A stretch of 64,000 nt of DNA from contig NZ_CP085154.1 in the NCBI RefSeq assembly GCF_022788695.1, forward strand, positions 496,001 to 560,000. The letters are read 5' to 3'. Shown here piece after piece: positions 44,226-53,415 of this stretch; within the stretch, counting starts at the first letter, position 1; the number at the start of each line of letters is the position of its first letter. A model generated the notes under the pieces. The model was given only the letters and a program-made list of their open reading frames with translations. It was not told the origin of the DNA and did not search any database. The DNA comes from Pseudosulfitobacter sp. DSM 107133 (lineage in GTDB: Bacteria; Pseudomonadota; Alphaproteobacteria; Rhodobacterales; Rhodobacteraceae). A program made the position numbers and the translations under genes.

Positions 44226-45533
44226 ATGCCCCAGTTCCTCGATCACGCCGATGCCGACTTTGAAACCCGCTTCACCGCGCTCTTGAATGCCAAGCGCGAG
44301 GACAGCCCCGATGTCGACGCCACCGTGGCCGACATCATCGCGCAGGTCCGCACCCATGGCGACGCGGCTGTCATCGACCTGACCGCGAAATTCGACCGGC
44401 TGACGCTTACCCCCGCCACTCTGCGCATCACCGATGCCGAGGCTGACGCCGCCATCGCCACCGTCAACGCCGCCGACCGCGCGGCCCTCGAACTGGCCGC
44501 CGACCGCATCCGCGCTTACCACGCGCGGCAACTGCCCGCCGACGACAGCTGGACCGACGACACTGGTGCCACGCTGGGCTGGCGCTGGACACCCGTGTCG
44601 GCTGCGGGCCTTTACGTCCCCGGCGGGCTGGCGTCCTACCCGTCCTCGGTGCTGATGAACGCCATCCCCGCCAAGGTCGCGGGCGTGCAGCGGCTGGCCA
44701 TCACCGTGCCCACGCCCGACGGCATCCTGAACCCGCTGGTGCTGCTGGCGGCGCGGCTGGCCGGCGTCGATGAGATCTACCGCATCGGCGGCGCACAGGC
44801 GATTGCGGCGCTGGCCTACGGCACCGAAACCATCCCGCCGGTGGACAAGATCACCGGCCCCGGCAACGCCTTCGTCGCCGCCGCCAAACGTCGTGTGTTC
44901 GGCAAGGTCGGCATCGACATGATCGCAGGCCCCTCGGAAATTCTGGTGATTGCCGACGCCGACAACGATCCCGACTGGATCGCGCTGGACCTGCTCAGCC
45001 AGGCCGAACACGACGAAAGCGCGCAAAGCCTGCTGATCACCACCGACGCTGCCCTTGGCCAAAAGGTCGCGCAGGCCGTCGAAAACCACCTGCAAACCCT
45101 CGAACGCCGCGCCATCGCGGGGGCCAGCTGGCGCGACTTCGGCGCGGTCATCACCGTGCCCGACCTTGCCACCGCCGCCACCCTCAGCAACCGCGTCGCC
45201 CCCGAACACCTCGAACTGATGGTGTCCGACCCCACCGCACTCAGCGCACAGATCACCCACGCCGGCGCCATCTTCCTCGGCGCATGGACGCCCGAGGCCA
45301 TTGGCGATTATGTCGGCGGCCCCAACCACGTCCTGCCCACCGCCCGCTCGGCGCGGTTCTCGTCGGGGCTGTCGGTGATGGATTTCGTCAAACGCACCAC
45401 GCTGGCGCAGATGACCCCCGAGGCCCTGCGCGCCATCGGCCCCGCCGCCGAAACGCTGGCCACATCCGAAAGCCTGCAAGCCCACGGCCTGTCCGTCACC
45501 GCCCGCCTGAACCGCCTGAACAGCGACACTTGA
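44226..45533 (+). CDS. hisD: Histidinol dehydrogenase
   Basis: Oxidises histidinol to histidine in two NAD-dependent steps. 435 residues; the zinc/catalytic region APEHLELMVSDP and the IDMIAGPSEILVIAD block are present. The start is MPQFLDHAD, since the sequence upstream belongs to the divergent AT-rich gene. UPF0262 follows on the same strand. The AT-rich gene and repeat B sit before it where DUF2948 would normally adjoin. Confidence 0.96.
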   Translation: MPQFLDHADADFETRFTALLNAKREDSPDVDATVADIIAQVRTHGDAAVIDLTAKFDRLTLTPATLRITDAEADAAIATVNAADRAALELAADRIRAYHARQLPADDSWTDDTGATLGWRWTPVSAAGLYVPGGLASYPSSVLMNAIPAKVAGVQRLAITVPTPDGILNPLVLLAARLAGVDEIYRIGGAQAIAALAYGTETIPPVDKITGPGNAFVAAAKRRVFGKVGIDMIAGPSEILVIADADNDPDWIALDLLSQAEHDESAQSLLITTDAALGQKVAQAVENHLQTLERRAIAGASWRDFGAVITVPDLATAATLSNRVAPEHLELMVSDPTALSAQITHAGAIFLGAWTPEAIGDYVGGPNHVLPTARSARFSSGLSVMDFVKRTTLAQMTPEALRAIGPAAETLATSESLQAHGLSVTARLNRLNSDT

Positions 45534-45605
45534 CGCAGCGGGGCGATTGAACCTGTATGCCACTCATGGTCTAACCCTACGAGACTCACACGCAAAGGAT
45601 GCGAC

Positions 45606-46085
45606 ATGTCCCGCATCACATATATCGCCCTCGACGATGGCAACCTGCCACCGCCAACGCCTGAAATCGAACAAGAGCGCAAAGTCGCCATGTTCGACCT
45701 GCTCGAAGACAACAGCTTTGCGCTGCCTGCCCGCGAGGACCGCGACGTGCCGCCGGGGCCCTATCACCTTGGCCTTGCGATCCGCGAAAACCGGCTGGTC
45801 TTTGACGTCACCACCGAAGATGCCGGCAAGGCCGCCGAATTCCACCTGTCGCTGGGGCCGTTCCGGCAAGTGGTCAAGGATTACTTCCAGATCTGCGAAA
45901 GCTATTTCGAGGCGGTCAAGAAACTGCCCCCCAGCCAGATCGAAACCATCGACATGGCCCGTCGCGGCATCCACAACGAGGGCAGCCGCGTCCTGCAAGA
46001 ACGCCTGTCGGGCAAGGCCGACATCGACGAAGGCACCGCCCGCCGCCTGTTCACCCTGATCTGCGTTTTGCACTTCGGCGGTTAG
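45606..46085 (+). CDS. UPF0262 family protein
   Basis: 159 residues of an alphaproteobacterial protein of unknown function, usually downstream of hisD. Blocks: ALDDGNLPPPTPEIEQERKVA and RRGIHNEGSRVLQERLSGK. The phosphatase gene begins two bases after its stop, in a continuous operon from hisD. Confidence 0.92.
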   Translation: MSRITYIALDDGNLPPPTPEIEQERKVAMFDLLEDNSFALPAREDRDVPPGPYHLGLAIRENRLVFDVTTEDAGKAAEFHLSLGPFRQVVKDYFQICESYFEAVKKLPPSQIETIDMARRGIHNEGSRVLQERLSGKADIDEGTARRLFTLICVLHFGG

Positions 46086-46086
46086 A

Positions 46087-46548
46087 ATGGTTGCACCCTT
46101 GCCTCAATCGGTCCTGTTTTGCTGCGATCACAACGCAGTGCGCTCTCCGATGGCCGAGGCGATCATGAAAAAATTCTATGGCACCGGCACCTATGTCCAA
46201 TCCGCCGGGGTCAAGGCCGACATGGAAATCGACGGGTTTTCCGTCGCCGTCTGTCAGGAAATCGACGTCGAACTGTCCCGCCACCGCTCGCGCAGCTTTG
46301 ACCAGATGGAAGACTGGGGCGACGATCTGGGCAGCTTCGATCTGGTCGTCGCCCTGTCGCCTGCCTCGCAACGGCGCGCGCTGGAACTGACCCGCTTCTA
46401 CCACCTTGAAATCGCCTATTGGCCGATCATGGACCCGACCGGAATGGGCGAAACCCGCGAGACAAAGCTGGCCAATTATCGCGGGGTGCGTGACCAGATC
46501 ATCGGCCACCTTACCGACCGCTGGGGCGAACCCACCGAAATCACCTGA
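46087..46548 (+). CDS. Low-molecular-weight phosphotyrosine phosphatase-type protein
   Basis: 153 residues with the P-loop C-D-H-N-A-V-R-S (CX5R) near residue 13 and a downstream DPTGMG loop that carries the general acid Asp. It could remove phosphate from tyrosine or act as an arsenate-reductase relative; the two cannot be separated here. The conserved UPF0262-phosphatase neighbour order supports function in this housekeeping cluster. It is followed 11 bases later by the SnoaL-type gene. Confidence 0.9.
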   Translation: MVAPLPQSVLFCCDHNAVRSPMAEAIMKKFYGTGTYVQSAGVKADMEIDGFSVAVCQEIDVELSRHRSRSFDQMEDWGDDLGSFDLVVALSPASQRRALELTRFYHLEIAYWPIMDPTGMGETRETKLANYRGVRDQIIGHLTDRWGEPTEIT

Positions 46549-46559
46549 AGGAGACCGCC

Positions 46560-46949
46560 ATGACCGTGGTGCAACGCTATTTCGACGCCTTCAATGCGGG
46601 CGATACCACCGCCATGCTGGACTGTCTGACCGACGACGTGGCCCACCACGTCAACGAAGGCAATATCCGGACCGGCAAGGCGCTTTTCGCCGACTTTTGC
46701 GCCCATATGACCCGCTGCTATCGTGAAAACCTGACCGATATGGTGGTTTTCGTGAATGCCGACAACACCCGCGCCGCGGCCGAATATGTGGTCAACGGCA
46801 CCTATCTGCAAACCGATGCAGGCCTGCCCGAGGCGCGCAATCAAACCTACAAACTGCCCGCCGGGTCGTTCTTTGATCTGAAGGACGGCAAGATCGCCCG
46901 CGTCACCACCTATTACAATCTGGCCGACTGGACGGCACAGGTCGCGTGA
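46560..46949 (+). CDS. SnoaL/ketosteroid-isomerase-related protein
   Basis: 129 residues of NTF2-like fold: VQRYFDAFNAGDTTAMLDCLTDD and the closing FFDLKDGKIARVTTYYNLADW. Enzymes of this fold isomerise, hydrate or bind small hydrophobic molecules; the substrate is unknown. AAGGAG six bases before the ATG supports the start. The next gene starts at an overlapping GTG (GTGA). Confidence 0.85.
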   Translation: MTVVQRYFDAFNAGDTTAMLDCLTDDVAHHVNEGNIRTGKALFADFCAHMTRCYRENLTDMVVFVNADNTRAAAEYVVNGTYLQTDAGLPEARNQTYKLPAGSFFDLKDGKIARVTTYYNLADWTAQVA

Positions 46950-47530
46950 CCTGGTGCCATGTGCTGACAGGGGCGGCGCTGGATGCGGCCCTTGGCGATG
47001 TGGCGCGCCTGCGCATCGCGGTGTTCCGCGACTGGCCGTATCTATACGACGGTGATCTGGACTATGAACGCCGCTATCTGGCCGCCTTCCGCGCCTCGCC
47101 GCAGGCCGTTGTGGTTGGCGCCTATGACGGCAACACCCTTGTGGGGGCCGCCACCGCCGCCCCCCTCAGCGATCACGCCGACGATTTCGCGCAGGCCTTC
47201 GAGGGCACCGGCGTGAACATCGCGGATGTGTTCTATTGCGCCGAAAGCGTGCTGCTCGACGACTATCGCGGGCAGGGGATCGGGCACGGCTTCTTTGACG
47301 CCCGCGAGGATGCGGCGCGCGCCTTTGGCTACACCAAATCCGCCTTTTGCGCCGTGCAACGCCCCGCAGATCACCCTTTGCGCCCCGCAGATTACCGCCC
47401 GCTGGACGCCTTCTGGCGCAAACGCGGCTATGCGCCGCTGGAGGGCGCGCAGGCCCGGTTCACATGGAAAGACGTGGACGCGGATGCGCCCACGGCCAAA
47501 CCGTTGCAAGTGTGGATCAGGGATTTGTAA
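46946..47530 (+). CDS. GNAT-family N-acetyltransferase
   Basis: 194 residues. The acetyl-CoA loop pattern is YCAESVLLDDYRGQGIGHGFF near residue 95, with a preceding strand VGAYDGNTLVGAATAAPL. It starts at GTG, overlapping the stop of the SnoaL-type gene. The acceptor substrate is unknown. It ends one base before the convergent lipoprotein gene. Confidence 0.84.
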   Translation: MTWCHVLTGAALDAALGDVARLRIAVFRDWPYLYDGDLDYERRYLAAFRASPQAVVVGAYDGNTLVGAATAAPLSDHADDFAQAFEGTGVNIADVFYCAESVLLDDYRGQGIGHGFFDAREDAARAFGYTKSAFCAVQRPADHPLRPADYRPLDAFWRKRGYAPLEGAQARFTWKDVDADAPTAKPLQVWIRDL

Positions 47531-47914
47531 TCAGCTGCAAAGCTGTCCGGCCTGATCCCCAAAGGCCTTCCAGCGCTTCCAGAAGGCTTCGTTGCTGGCA
47601 CTGCTCGAGGTGCGAATCTCCTGCGCGCTGTGCGGATCGGAAAAGAACCCGACCGCGCGGCGCTGGTCGGATGCGCTCAGCGACATGTCGGCCACCGCCT
47701 GCACACAGCCACACCGCGCCCGGTCCGCCTGTTTGCGCCCCGACGCCTGACAGGCTTTGGCAATCGGTCCCGACGCAAACAGCTTGGGCGCCTGCTGGCC
47801 CAACGCCACCGGCGACAGTCGCACGTTCTGGGCATTGTAACTGGAATATCTGGTCCCGCCACCACAGGCGGCCACAAGGGCCAGACATGAAAATAGGGCC
47901 GTCAATCGGATCAT
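47531..47914 (-). CDS. Small lipoprotein
   Basis: 127 residues. Lipobox LVAAC follows a hydrophobic signal (MIRLTALFSCLALVAAC); the cysteine would be lipidated and the protein exported. The mature part contains C-x-C (ARCGCVQAVADM) and a C-terminal Cys. Similar proteins in this bacterial family have been labelled arginine transporter without evidence. I give no function. It converges with the GNAT gene. Confidence 0.8.
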   Translation of the reverse strand: MIRLTALFSCLALVAACGGGTRYSSYNAQNVRLSPVALGQQAPKLFASGPIAKACQASGRKQADRARCGCVQAVADMSLSASDQRRAVGFFSDPHSAQEIRTSSSASNEAFWKRWKAFGDQAGQLCS

Positions 47915-48046
47915 GGTTTCGCCTCACACCATCGCGGCATTCTTTGGCCGCAGCTTACTGCTGGGTCGGATTATGCCGCAATTCGGGGCAGGGGGCAATT
48001 CACGAGTGTGCGTGGCGTTGTGGTTTGATGAAGGGCTGGCCATAGC

Positions 48047-48324
48047 AACCAAGCCCGGAATCAAGGTGCGCAGCACCGCCGGCCTCTCGGTGTTCGCAAA
48101 GCGAACACCTGCCTCTCACACATTGCCTTGCAATGTGTGAGAGGCAGCGCCCGACCGCCCGTCACGCCGGAGGCGTGCCATGAATAATCGGCACGCCTCT
48201 GGCGTGACGGGCGGGCGCTTCCTCACCGTCTTGCGGTTCTTCTGCCGCACGCCAAAGATCAGAAATAAAGTGGCGGCCACTGACGTTCCAACGCCCACCC
48301 GCGGTCGGGCGCTGCCCTTTGTGG
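48047..48324 (-). repeat. Intergenic repeat family, copy C (with loop insert)
   Basis: Reverse-oriented relative of copies A and B: it begins with the complement of the end block (AACCAAGCCCGGAATCAAGG) and ends with CCGCGGTCGGGCGCTGCCC. Here the palindromic core (48143-48220) has its loop enlarged by two oppositely oriented GTCACGCC-GGCGTGCC palindromes, and 48089-48142 carries extra hairpins (GGTGTTCGC-GCGAACACC). Confidence 0.78.
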
Positions 48325-48739
48325 GGGAGGGGCGGCTTCCGGATTTTCGCTGCGAGCCACATCAATGTCTGCTGTGCGCAGGGAGGGGGCTTTGCAAAGT
48401 TCCATGGGGGCTTAAGAGATGTAATTTGCACCCCATCCAAACGCTGCGGTTATGGGAAAGCTAGCTGTAGCCTAGGCAGGTAAAAAACCGCATCCATCGA
48501 GCCTATGCCACGTTGCCAAGACGGCTCCTGATCGGATGTGCCTTCTGTAGTGTGGCGGCATCATATCCGCGCGGGGGTGGTTGACGGGAAGGCTTTAAGA
48601 AAAGCTTCTATGTGGCGTTACTTCTCTAGTTGCAACGGTCTCGATAGCATAGCCGGTACTGCTACGAGGAGTATTTCGCGGGCTGAAACATAATTATCGA
48701 TAGGCCCTAGTTGCCAAACATAGAAATTTCCCTGAAGAC

Positions 48740-48768
48740 TTGACCTGTGCGTTAAGTTGACGTACATA
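48740..48768 (+). promoter_or_regulatory. Sigma-70-like promoter of the toxin-antitoxin operon
   Basis: TTGACC at 48740-48745 and TACATA at 48763-48768, spaced 17 bases, match -35 and -10 elements. Transcription would start around 48775, inside the heptanucleotide repeat. Confidence 0.6.
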
Positions 48769-48770
48769 AA

Positions 48771-48805
48771 GATTCAAGATTCAAGATTCAAGATTCAAGA
48801 TTCAA
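48771..48805 (+). repeat. Five tandem GATTCAA heptanucleotides
   Basis: Five perfect copies of GATTCAA lie between the predicted -10 and the AGGAGG ribosome-binding site (48815-48820) of the antitoxin gene. Slippage would alter leader length in steps of seven. Confidence 0.95.
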
Positions 48806-48824
48806 TGCGTCACAGGAGGCGATT

Positions 48825-49130
48825 ATGTTGACATTTGTTGATCGTACGCTGGAAGCAGAAGGCCGTGCAGATGCACGGATGAACTTCCGCACCAAGGCTC
48901 GCATCAAAGCGACAATCCAGAAGGCAGCCGCGCTTTCCGGAGTGGATGATTCTACGTTCACAATGTCTGCTGCATATGACCGTGCGCTTAAAGTAATCAA
49001 TACCCATGAGAACACCTTCCTGAAGGATGTCGACCATGAAATGTTTTTTGCCGCACTGGACAACCCGCCAGAACCGACCGATGCTCTGAAAGCAGCGTTT
49101 GCGCAGCACACAGATGAGCTAAAACGGTAG
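48825..49130 (+). CDS. DUF1778/TacA-type antitoxin
   Basis: 101 residues. The N-terminal ribbon-helix-helix DUF1778 region begins MNFRTKARIKATIQKAAALSG, and the C-terminal tail (DHEMFFAALDNPPEPTDALKA) is the toxin-wrapping part of TacA-like antitoxins. It should neutralise the acetyltransferase encoded seven bases downstream and repress the operon promoter. The AGGAGG site fixes the ATG. Confidence 0.9.
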   Translation: MLTFVDRTLEAEGRADARMNFRTKARIKATIQKAAALSGVDDSTFTMSAAYDRALKVINTHENTFLKDVDHEMFFAALDNPPEPTDALKAAFAQHTDELKR

Positions 49131-49137
49131 GCACTTA

Positions 49138-49692
49138 ATGAATGAAAGCGCGACGACAACGCAGTTCGTCACAGAGCCGTTCGATCCCCACAAGCATGAT
49201 CGAGCGGCTTTTTCTTGTGGTGTTGAGCAGGTCGACAATTATTTCAAAAAAACAGCCAACAAACTGTCCAAAGCCGACAATGTCCGCACATATGTAAAGG
49301 TATCTGCTGACGACAAGACGAAGGTCGAAGGCTTTTACGCCACCAATGCGCATTCCGTATATTACGAAGATCTACCAAAAAAATATATGCGCGGTGCCCC
49401 TGCTCACGGATCCATCCCAGCAGTCTACATCTCAATGATGGGGCGTGATATCACCTGCAAAGGGAAGGGAATGGGCGCTGTCCTTCTGGCAGATGCGCTC
49501 AAACGCATTGCGCTGGGTGCAGAGCGGTTCGGCGTTGCTGTAGTATTGCTGGATGTCCTGGATTGTGGCGATCCAAAAGCCGTTGAACAGCGTAAGCAGA
49601 CATATGAGAAATATGGTTTCCAGCCCCTCCCTTCCGAAGACCTCAGAATGTTCCTGCCACTTGCCACCGTTCGACAATTGCTCGGTGTCTAA
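49138..49692 (+). CDS. GNAT toxin, TacT-like (tRNA-acetylating family)
   Basis: 184 residues of GNAT fold, with the acetyl-CoA loop GKGKGMGAVLLADAL and the C-terminal YEKYGFQPLPSE, whose tyrosine is the expected catalytic position. TacT-type toxins acetylate aminoacyl-tRNA and halt translation. FDPHKHDRAAFSCGVEQVDNYF at the N-terminus matches the family. Seven bases after the antitoxin, so one operon. The charged-tRNA target cannot be told. Confidence 0.9.
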   Translation: MNESATTTQFVTEPFDPHKHDRAAFSCGVEQVDNYFKKTANKLSKADNVRTYVKVSADDKTKVEGFYATNAHSVYYEDLPKKYMRGAPAHGSIPAVYISMMGRDITCKGKGMGAVLLADALKRIALGAERFGVAVVLLDVLDCGDPKAVEQRKQTYEKYGFQPLPSEDLRMFLPLATVRQLLGV

Positions 49693-49985
49693 CTCTTGGC
49701 GCTAAGCTGAAACTGCTTCCTAGCTAGCATTTCTTTGGCGGCGTTCTTCGCTCGTCAGATCTTGGTAAAGTCAAGCGAACCTGAAGCTTCAAAGCACAAT
49801 TTCAGATGCCCCCTCCGGGCTGGGATCTGTCGTGAGAGATCAAAGCCACTAGGGTCGGCTCCGGCCCAACCACCACCCCCAAACCACCCCATCCCCCGTG
49901 TCCCCCCAAACCCACCGCACACAACAATCCACCGCCCCCTCCATGCTCACTTGACCAAGCCCCAAATCCCCTACATATCCAGCCC
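49693..49985. other. Gene-free C-rich stretch before lepA
   Basis: About 290 bases; the second half (49860-49960) is strikingly C-rich with CCACCCC-type runs on the plus strand. It may hold the lepA promoter, but I cannot place it. Confidence 0.5.
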
Positions 49986-51782
49986 ATGACACCGCTTTCA
50001 CATATCCGCAATTTTTCCATCGTCGCGCACATCGACCACGGGAAATCCACGCTCGCAGACCGTCTGATCCAGTCGACCAATACGGTTGCCGACCGGGACA
50101 TGAAGGCGCAGATGCTTGACGCCATGGACATCGAACGCGAACGCGGCATCACCATCAAGGCCAACACCGTGCGCATCGACTATGTCGCCGACAACGGCGA
50201 GGCCTATGTGCTGAACCTGATCGACACCCCCGGCCACGTCGATTTCGCCTACGAGGTCTCCCGCTCCATGCGCGCGGTCGAAGGCTCGCTTCTGGTCGTC
50301 GACTCCACCCAGGGCGTCGAGGCCCAGACCCTCGCCAACGTCTATCAGGCCATCGACGCCGACCACGACATCGTGCCGATCCTGAACAAGATCGACCTGC
50401 CCGCCGCCGACTGCGACCGCGTGGCCGAACAGATCGAGGACGTGATCGGCATCGACGCCTCCGGCGCCATCCGCGTGTCGGCCAAGACCGGCATCGGTAT
50501 CCACGAAACCCTCGAGGCGATCGTGCACCACCTGCCCGCGCCCAAGGGTGAGGAAAACGCCGACCTCAAGGCGATGCTGGTCGACAGCTGGTACGACAGC
50601 TACCTCGGCGTCATCGTCCTCGTGCGCATCATCGACGGCCGCCTGAAAAAGGGCGACCGTATCAAATTCGTCTCCAACGGCACCGTGCACCACGTCGACC
50701 GCATCGGCGTGTTCCGCCCGCAGATGCAGGTCATCGACAGCCTCGGCCCCGGCGAGATCGGCTTTCTGACCGCCTCCATCAAACAGGTCCGCGACACCCG
50801 CGTCGGGGACACCGTGACCCACGACAAGAAAACCGTGACCCCGCTGCCCGGCTTCAAACCCGCACAGCCGGTGGTCTTCTGTGGCCTCTTCCCCGTCGAC
50901 TCCTCGGAATTCGAGGACCTGCGCGACGCCATCGACAAACTGGCCCTGAATGACGCCTCGTTCAGCTTCGAGATGGAAACCTCCGCAGCCCTCGGCTTTG
51001 GCTTCCGCTGCGGTTTCCTTGGCCTGCTGCACCTCGAGGTCATCCGCGACCGGATCGAGCGCGAATATGACATCGAGCTGATCACCACGGCCCCCTCGGT
51101 CGTCTACCACGTCTATATGCGCGACGGGTCCATGCAGGAACTGCACAACCCCGCCGACATGCCCGACCTCAGCGTGGTCGACCACCTGGAAGAGCCGCGG
51201 ATCAAGGCGACCATCCTTGTCCCCGACGACTACCTCGGGGACGTGCTGAAACTCTGCCAGGACCGTCGTGGCGTGCAACAGGACCTGACCTATGCGGGCA
51301 GCCGCGCCATGGTCGTCTATGACCTGCCGCTGAACGAGGTTGTCTTCGACTTCTACGACCGCCTGAAATCGGTGACCAAGGGCTATGCCTCCTTTGACTA
51401 CCAGCTGACGGGTTACCAAACCGATAACCTGGTGAAAATGTCGGTGCTGGTGAACGACGAACCCGTCGACGCCCTGTCGATGATGGTCCACCGCGACCGC
51501 GCCGAAATGCGGGGCCGCGCCATGGTCGAAAAGCTCAAGGACCTGATCCCGCGCCACATGTTCAAGATCCCGATCCAGGCGGCCATCGGCGGCAAGGTCA
51601 TCGCCCGCGAGACCCTGTCGGCCATGCGCAAGGACGTGACGGCCAAATGCTACGGCGGCGACGCCACGCGCAAACGCAAGCTGCTGGACAAGCAGAAGGC
51701 GGGGAAAAAGAAGATGCGCCAGTTTGGTAAGGTGGATATTCCGCAAGAAGCTTTCATTAGCGCACTGAAAATGGATTCTTAA
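49986..51782 (+). CDS. lepA: Elongation factor 4 (ribosome back-translocase)
   Basis: A 598-residue translational GTPase with all G motifs: AHIDHGKST (G1), RERGITI (G2), DTPGHVDF (G3), NKIDLPAAD (G4). The LepA-specific C-terminal domain ([20 protein letters not shown]) is present. It remobilises stalled ribosomes or aids 30S assembly. A single-gene unit, strongly GC-rich. Confidence 0.97.
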   Translation: MTPLSHIRNFSIVAHIDHGKSTLADRLIQSTNTVADRDMKAQMLDAMDIERERGITIKANTVRIDYVADNGEAYVLNLIDTPGHVDFAYEVSRSMRAVEGSLLVVDSTQGVEAQTLANVYQAIDADHDIVPILNKIDLPAADCDRVAEQIEDVIGIDASGAIRVSAKTGIGIHETLEAIVHHLPAPKGEENADLKAMLVDSWYDSYLGVIVLVRIIDGRLKKGDRIKFVSNGTVHHVDRIGVFRPQMQVIDSLGPGEIGFLTASIKQVRDTRVGDTVTHDKKTVTPLPGFKPAQPVVFCGLFPVDSSEFEDLRDAIDKLALNDASFSFEMETSAALGFGFRCGFLGLLHLEVIRDRIEREYDIELITTAPSVVYHVYMRDGSMQELHNPADMPDLSVVDHLEEPRIKATILVPDDYLGDVLKLCQDRRGVQQDLTYAGSRAMVVYDLPLNEVVFDFYDRLKSVTKGYASFDYQLTGYQTDNLVKMSVLVNDEPVDALSMMVHRDRAEMRGRAMVEKLKDLIPRHMFKIPIQAAIGGKVIARETLSAMRKDVTAKCYGGDATRKRKLLDKQKAGKKKMRQFGKVDIPQEAFISALKMDS

Positions 51783-51790
51783 TCCATTTT
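51768..51790 (+). terminator. AT-rich hairpin at the lepA stop
   Basis: AAAATGGATT (51768-51777) and AATCCATTTT (51781-51790) form a perfect ten-base stem with a 3-base loop over the lepA stop codon, ending in TTTT. It can serve as terminator, though the stem is AT-rich and a second IR overlaps it (TTTTC-GGCGCT-GAAAA). Confidence 0.5.
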
Positions 51791-51916
51791 CGGCGCTGAA
51801 AAAGGCCGGTGGGGTGAGAGTCCCGCGCAGCGGGGCGCGGCCCCACACGGTTGTGTGGTGGTAAGTTTCTTCTTTTAGGAAATCAATTGTCGAGGTGAGT
51901 ATTTAAAGCTACTAAA

Positions 51917-52693
51917 TTACTTTCTGAATTCGCCATTGTTTGCTGCGCTAATAAGCTGTTTCAATCGTAGCACCACATCAATCGGCTTTACACTTTTTTT
52001 CTCCAATATATTTATTAGAGTGCTCTCAGCTACTTTTATGCTAGAAGAGGCGCGCCACTTCAAAAATTCTTTCGATCTTCGGTAGTGTTTATCTACGTCT
52101 TCTAAACCTGTTGGAATTTCAAATTCTACACCCATCAACCTAATTTCATCAAGAAAAGAGGCGGTTGCTAGAACCTCAAGACTCGGATCTCTCACTGTCC
52201 AGCTATGAACGGAATTTCCACGGTCTTGTATTTCTTTGCTAAATTTACGTTCAATAATCCTCAACTCGTCTTTAATCCAATTCGGTTGCTCCAACTTCAG
52301 CGACGCGCAAGCTAATTTTTGAGAATTAAAGCACAGCTTCACCTTCTCTTTAAATTTATAGCACAAATTTTGAAACAAAAACCAAGTTAGCTCAAGATGC
52401 TCAATTTTTGATATTCTGGTTCCGTGCCACGGATATCTTGAAAGCATTTGATAGGACACATTGAGTTCATTATAAACGGTCCCAAGCTGAATTATTGCCG
52501 AAAGTGACAGTCCTGCCTTAAGGGCCATAGCTTCAACGGCGAATTTTACTTCGGCGTCAGTATTTTTATGTATTAGCGAATCGTAGCCTAGATTGAGAAG
52601 CTCTTGATAAGCTAGCATAAGGTCATTGTATGACTGGATGTCAGATGCTTTGCGGTGCATATATCTTTGGCCTTCCGATGCCGCGTTACGCAT
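51917..52693 (-). CDS. AT-rich orphan gene with R-x4-H motif
   Basis: 258 residues, AT-rich and alpha-helical, unlike its GC-rich neighbours. IIERKFSKEIQDRGNSVHSW contains R158-x4-H163, the HEPN-type ribonuclease pattern, at the end of a long helix and followed by a W/V-rich strand. No other domain is recognised. Start options are MRNAASEG (52693) and MHRKASDI (52660); no ribosome-binding site decides. It lies between lepA and an orphan Phd-like gene. Acquired origin is likely; a defence role is inference. Confidence 0.6.
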   Translation of the reverse strand: MRNAASEGQRYMHRKASDIQSYNDLMLAYQELLNLGYDSLIHKNTDAEVKFAVEAMALKAGLSLSAIIQLGTVYNELNVSYQMLSRYPWHGTRISKIEHLELTWFLFQNLCYKFKEKVKLCFNSQKLACASLKLEQPNWIKDELRIIERKFSKEIQDRGNSVHSWTVRDPSLEVLATASFLDEIRLMGVEFEIPTGLEDVDKHYRRSKEFLKWRASSSIKVAESTLINILEKKSVKPIDVVLRLKQLISAANNGEFRK

Positions 52694-52765
52694 CTTAACT
52701 GGTTATGTCCTTGTAAGTTAGAGTATTAGCTAGATATTCCGAACGTGGAATTGCTATCCCCCAAA

Positions 52766-52822
52766 TGCCAAACCCCCAAGGGGTTTGGCAGCGCCCGAAC
52801 CGCCCCCACGGGGCGGGCGCTT
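52766..52822. repeat. REP-like tandem palindromes with intergenic-repeat core
   Basis: TGCCAAACCCC-CAA-GGGGTTTGGCA (52766-52790) is a perfect 11-bp stem. It is followed by GGCAGCGCCCGAACCGCCC with its complement GGGCGGGCGCTT (52787-52822), the palindromic core shared with copies A, B and C. Confidence 0.7.
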
Positions 52823-52871
52823 CGCACCAGCCCCTCGGTCCGGGCGCGACGATCCTGATAGGAGACGGACC

Positions 52872-53225
52872 TCACCCCTCCTTCGGCCACTTCTCGTCAA
52901 ACCGGTTCTCCCGCCCGTAAGCCTTTTCCATGATCGGCAAGCTCCACTCCTCGGGACGCAGCTCCATCCGGTCAAAGGCCTTGTCCAGCCGTGCCGCCGC
53001 GACCTTGCGGTTGGCCTCGACCTGCAACTGGTGCAGGATCTGGTTCACGTCCCGCCCCTGCACCGATCCCAGCACATGGGCGTCGCGCATCGAGATCACC
53101 GCGCAGACCGGGCGGCGGTAGCGGGTCAGCCACAGGTTGCCGTTCTCGTGGGTCACGAACCGCAGCAGCGGGCCGGTGTTTGCGCGGAAATCTGAAAAAG
53201 AAACCTGGTGAATTGCCGGTAGCAT
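52872..53225 (-). CDS. Orphan Phd/YefM-like antitoxin-fold protein
   Basis: 117 residues. The N-terminal part HQVSFSDFRANTGPLLRFVTHENGNLWLTRYRRPVCAVIS follows the Phd/YefM antitoxin pattern (DFRAN-x-LL, then LTR-x-RRPV). A C-terminal helical tail follows. No toxin gene adjoins it in either direction, so the antitoxin role is unproven. The start MLPAIHQ fits the domain edge. Confidence 0.55.
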   Translation of the reverse strand: MLPAIHQVSFSDFRANTGPLLRFVTHENGNLWLTRYRRPVCAVISMRDAHVLGSVQGRDVNQILHQLQVEANRKVAAARLDKAFDRMELRPEEWSLPIMEKAYGRENRFDEKWPKEG

Positions 53226-53415
53226 AATGTCGCACCTCTCGGGCCTGTTGCGTTTGGTACGCATTTGCCCCGAATATGTACGACACCGCCAAAACGGGCC
53301 GGAACCGGCGGTCTGGCGGCGCGCTGTCCTGTACGCAAACGGGGCGAATATGTACGCAATCCAGCCTACAGCGCTGCGCCCAGCACGCGGTTAACCCACC
53401 GTGCGCCCCGTTAAA

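Larger units (their letters stand above)
47915..48824. other. Gene-free stretch before the toxin-antitoxin pair
   Basis: Holds intergenic repeat copy C (48047-48324), the palindrome at 48160-48210, a predicted promoter at 48740-48768 and five heptanucleotide repeats (48771-48805). The stretch 48325-48735 shows nothing further that I can support. Confidence 0.6.

Noticed and set aside
48325..48735. CRISPR or other array near the repeat copy C
   Set aside because: Repeats there are palindromic copies, with no regular spacers. No CRISPR array was seen anywhere in the window.
49998..51848. Long minus-strand open frame opposite lepA
   Set aside because: It is a mirror of the GC-rich lepA reading frame, with low-complexity Asp/Val/His content.
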